A stretch of 64,000 bases of DNA from Diphasiastrum complanatum (taxonomy: Eukaryota; Streptophyta; Lycopodiopsida; Lycopodiales; Lycopodiaceae): contig CM055112.1 of assembly GCA_029204225.1 (NCBI GenBank), positions 30,158,203 to 30,222,202 of the forward strand, written 5' to 3'. Under the pieces are notes generated by a model, which did not search any database, was not told the DNA's origin, and was given only the letters and a program-made list of their open reading frames with translations. Below are positions 62,753-64,000 of this stretch, one piece after another; position 1 is the stretch's first letter, and the number at the start of each line of letters is the position of its first letter. The translations under genes were made by a program, and so were the position numbers.

Positions 62753-64000
62753 TCTATGGTTCAACCTTGGAAAAGAAACGTTCTTGCTTGTATTATCCTG
62801 CCATCTGCGATCTATCATGCTCTCGAACTTTAATGCAACTGTAGAATAGACCTTATGAAATGATTTAGCATGGAGATTGAAACTTTGTTTTCTATTTCTG
62901 TTTTTCATATGCTGTATTGGCATAGAGGTAACCATTTACCAATCCTAGAAATAGCCAACGTGAACTAGAGAAGCATGGGGTGAAGCTTATAGGCCCGATT
63001 TTAGCCATAAAGGCTTACAAAATGTGCATCTACATTTCAGGCTCAACAATCCCCACACGTAAACATGGCTGTAGTTCCCACCAATAACACTGACCTCAGT
63101 CATACTAGTGTAGCCTGAGGCTGCAAGGACTGCAATTTCGATGAGCTTTCTACCATCTTTGCTTGGCAAACAGCTCAAGTAGAGCGCAACATCTAGCCTC
63201 CGATCATAATCTGCATCATGCATGGTTATGGTCAGTTTTTTCCACCAACGAGTCCCCTCTTCTTGAGAATTTGATCTCTCCTGGGGATGAAGATCCACAA
63301 TTCACCACCTTGTCTCTTTAATGATGGCTCCGATACCAAATATCAAAGGGCTGTCATACCAAGCTTCTCTCTAAAACCTAGCCGGTCTGAAGAACGATTC
63401 TACACTTCGGTTGCACTTTTTAGTTGCCTTACCATCTCTCTTCTCCTTTGTCACCGGTCATTAATGGTTGACTAGGCCACTGGTCCGAACTTCATGTCTC
63501 TGAATGACTGAAAGGTGTAGTGCTTCCTGGCAGCCACTCTTTAGCCTTATCATGGCTTGATGATCTCTAGTCCACCCCAAGTAGCCATTCGCCTTAGTCA
63601 TGGTCCACTTTCTTTTTGTACATGATGGCTAGGCTCAGGATGATTGTTCATGTCGGACATTTACTGACTGTTAATGTTGCAGGCATGACAATTGACAGGA
63701 AATGTCGGATCTTGTTCAGTAGAGTGCATACACCTAAACCTGTTTTTAAACTGGTTTGGAAATTCCAATGTTGGATACCCATTTCAAACATGGCTTATTA
63801 TAAATGCTTTTTGTTTGAAGTCTTCTTTTGAGACCTTTAAAAAAGGCGATGGTAGACCTGTTTTGGCCTGCAACATTAAGAGGACCTCCAATTGAGATGT
63901 GTGTTGTATTCATAACATTACTCTGAGTTTTGAATGACTAGACGCATTGCAAACAATCCTACTTTTATAGTATAGCTGCAAATTGTTAATATTTTGGAAA
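62753..64000. other. Unassigned stretch with a primer-binding-site-like word
   Basis: The minus-strand frame 63298-62987 (103 aa, MDLHPQERSNSQEEGTRWW) lies just downstream of a minus-strand TGGTATCGGAGCC (63326-63338), a variant of the initiator tRNA-Met primer binding site. No LTR end abuts the site and the frame shows no gag motif, so a retroelement here is only suspected. The remainder to the window end shows nothing recognisable, including no malonyl-CoA decarboxylase exon. Confidence 0.35.

Overview
The window is nuclear DNA from a land plant: split genes with GT-AG introns, LTR retrotransposon debris and many long CT/GA microsatellites. The divergence of the class III HD-ZIP protein from flowering-plant versions and the heavy retroelement load suggest a fern or another non-flowering vascular plant. 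That is an inference and was not tested by comparison.

Region 1 (about 1-9.4 kb) holds one complete protein-coding gene on the plus strand, a class III HD-ZIP transcription factor (homeodomain, leucine zipper, START, MEKHLA). I could place all 18 coding exons; every junction keeps frame and the product is 855 residues. The miR165/166 target site is present and is split by intron 4.

Region 2 (9.4-51.4 kb) is accessory DNA. It contains microsatellites, a GC-rich segment with short terminal inverted repeats, and eroded Ty1/copia and Ty3/gypsy pieces on both strands. It also contains a gag-only unit between direct repeats, and a retroelement family with TGTCATG...ATGACA LTRs (three LTRs, two of them inverted relative to each other yet sharing a matching 5-bp flank). 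A possible chromovirus lies between two 280-bp repeats 8.4 kb apart. Several unassigned open frames lie between these. No intact host gene is supported here.

Region 3 (51.9-55.1 kb) holds the 5' half of a plus-strand malonyl-CoA decarboxylase gene. Seven exons encode 280 residues: the helical N-terminal domain and the start of the catalytic domain. One intron uses a GC donor. The catalytic exons are not visible in the remaining 8.9 kb, so they lie beyond the window after a very long intron, or the gene is broken.

Region 4 (55.1-64 kb) lies downstream, or inside that long intron. It carries a minus-strand gypsy gag-protease-RT remnant, a plus-strand copia element with its primer binding site but cut off before the reverse transcriptase, a strong hairpin pair near 62.7 kb, and unassigned sequence. 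The two host genes have no evident functional link. The rest is mostly decaying transposons, some nested in others.
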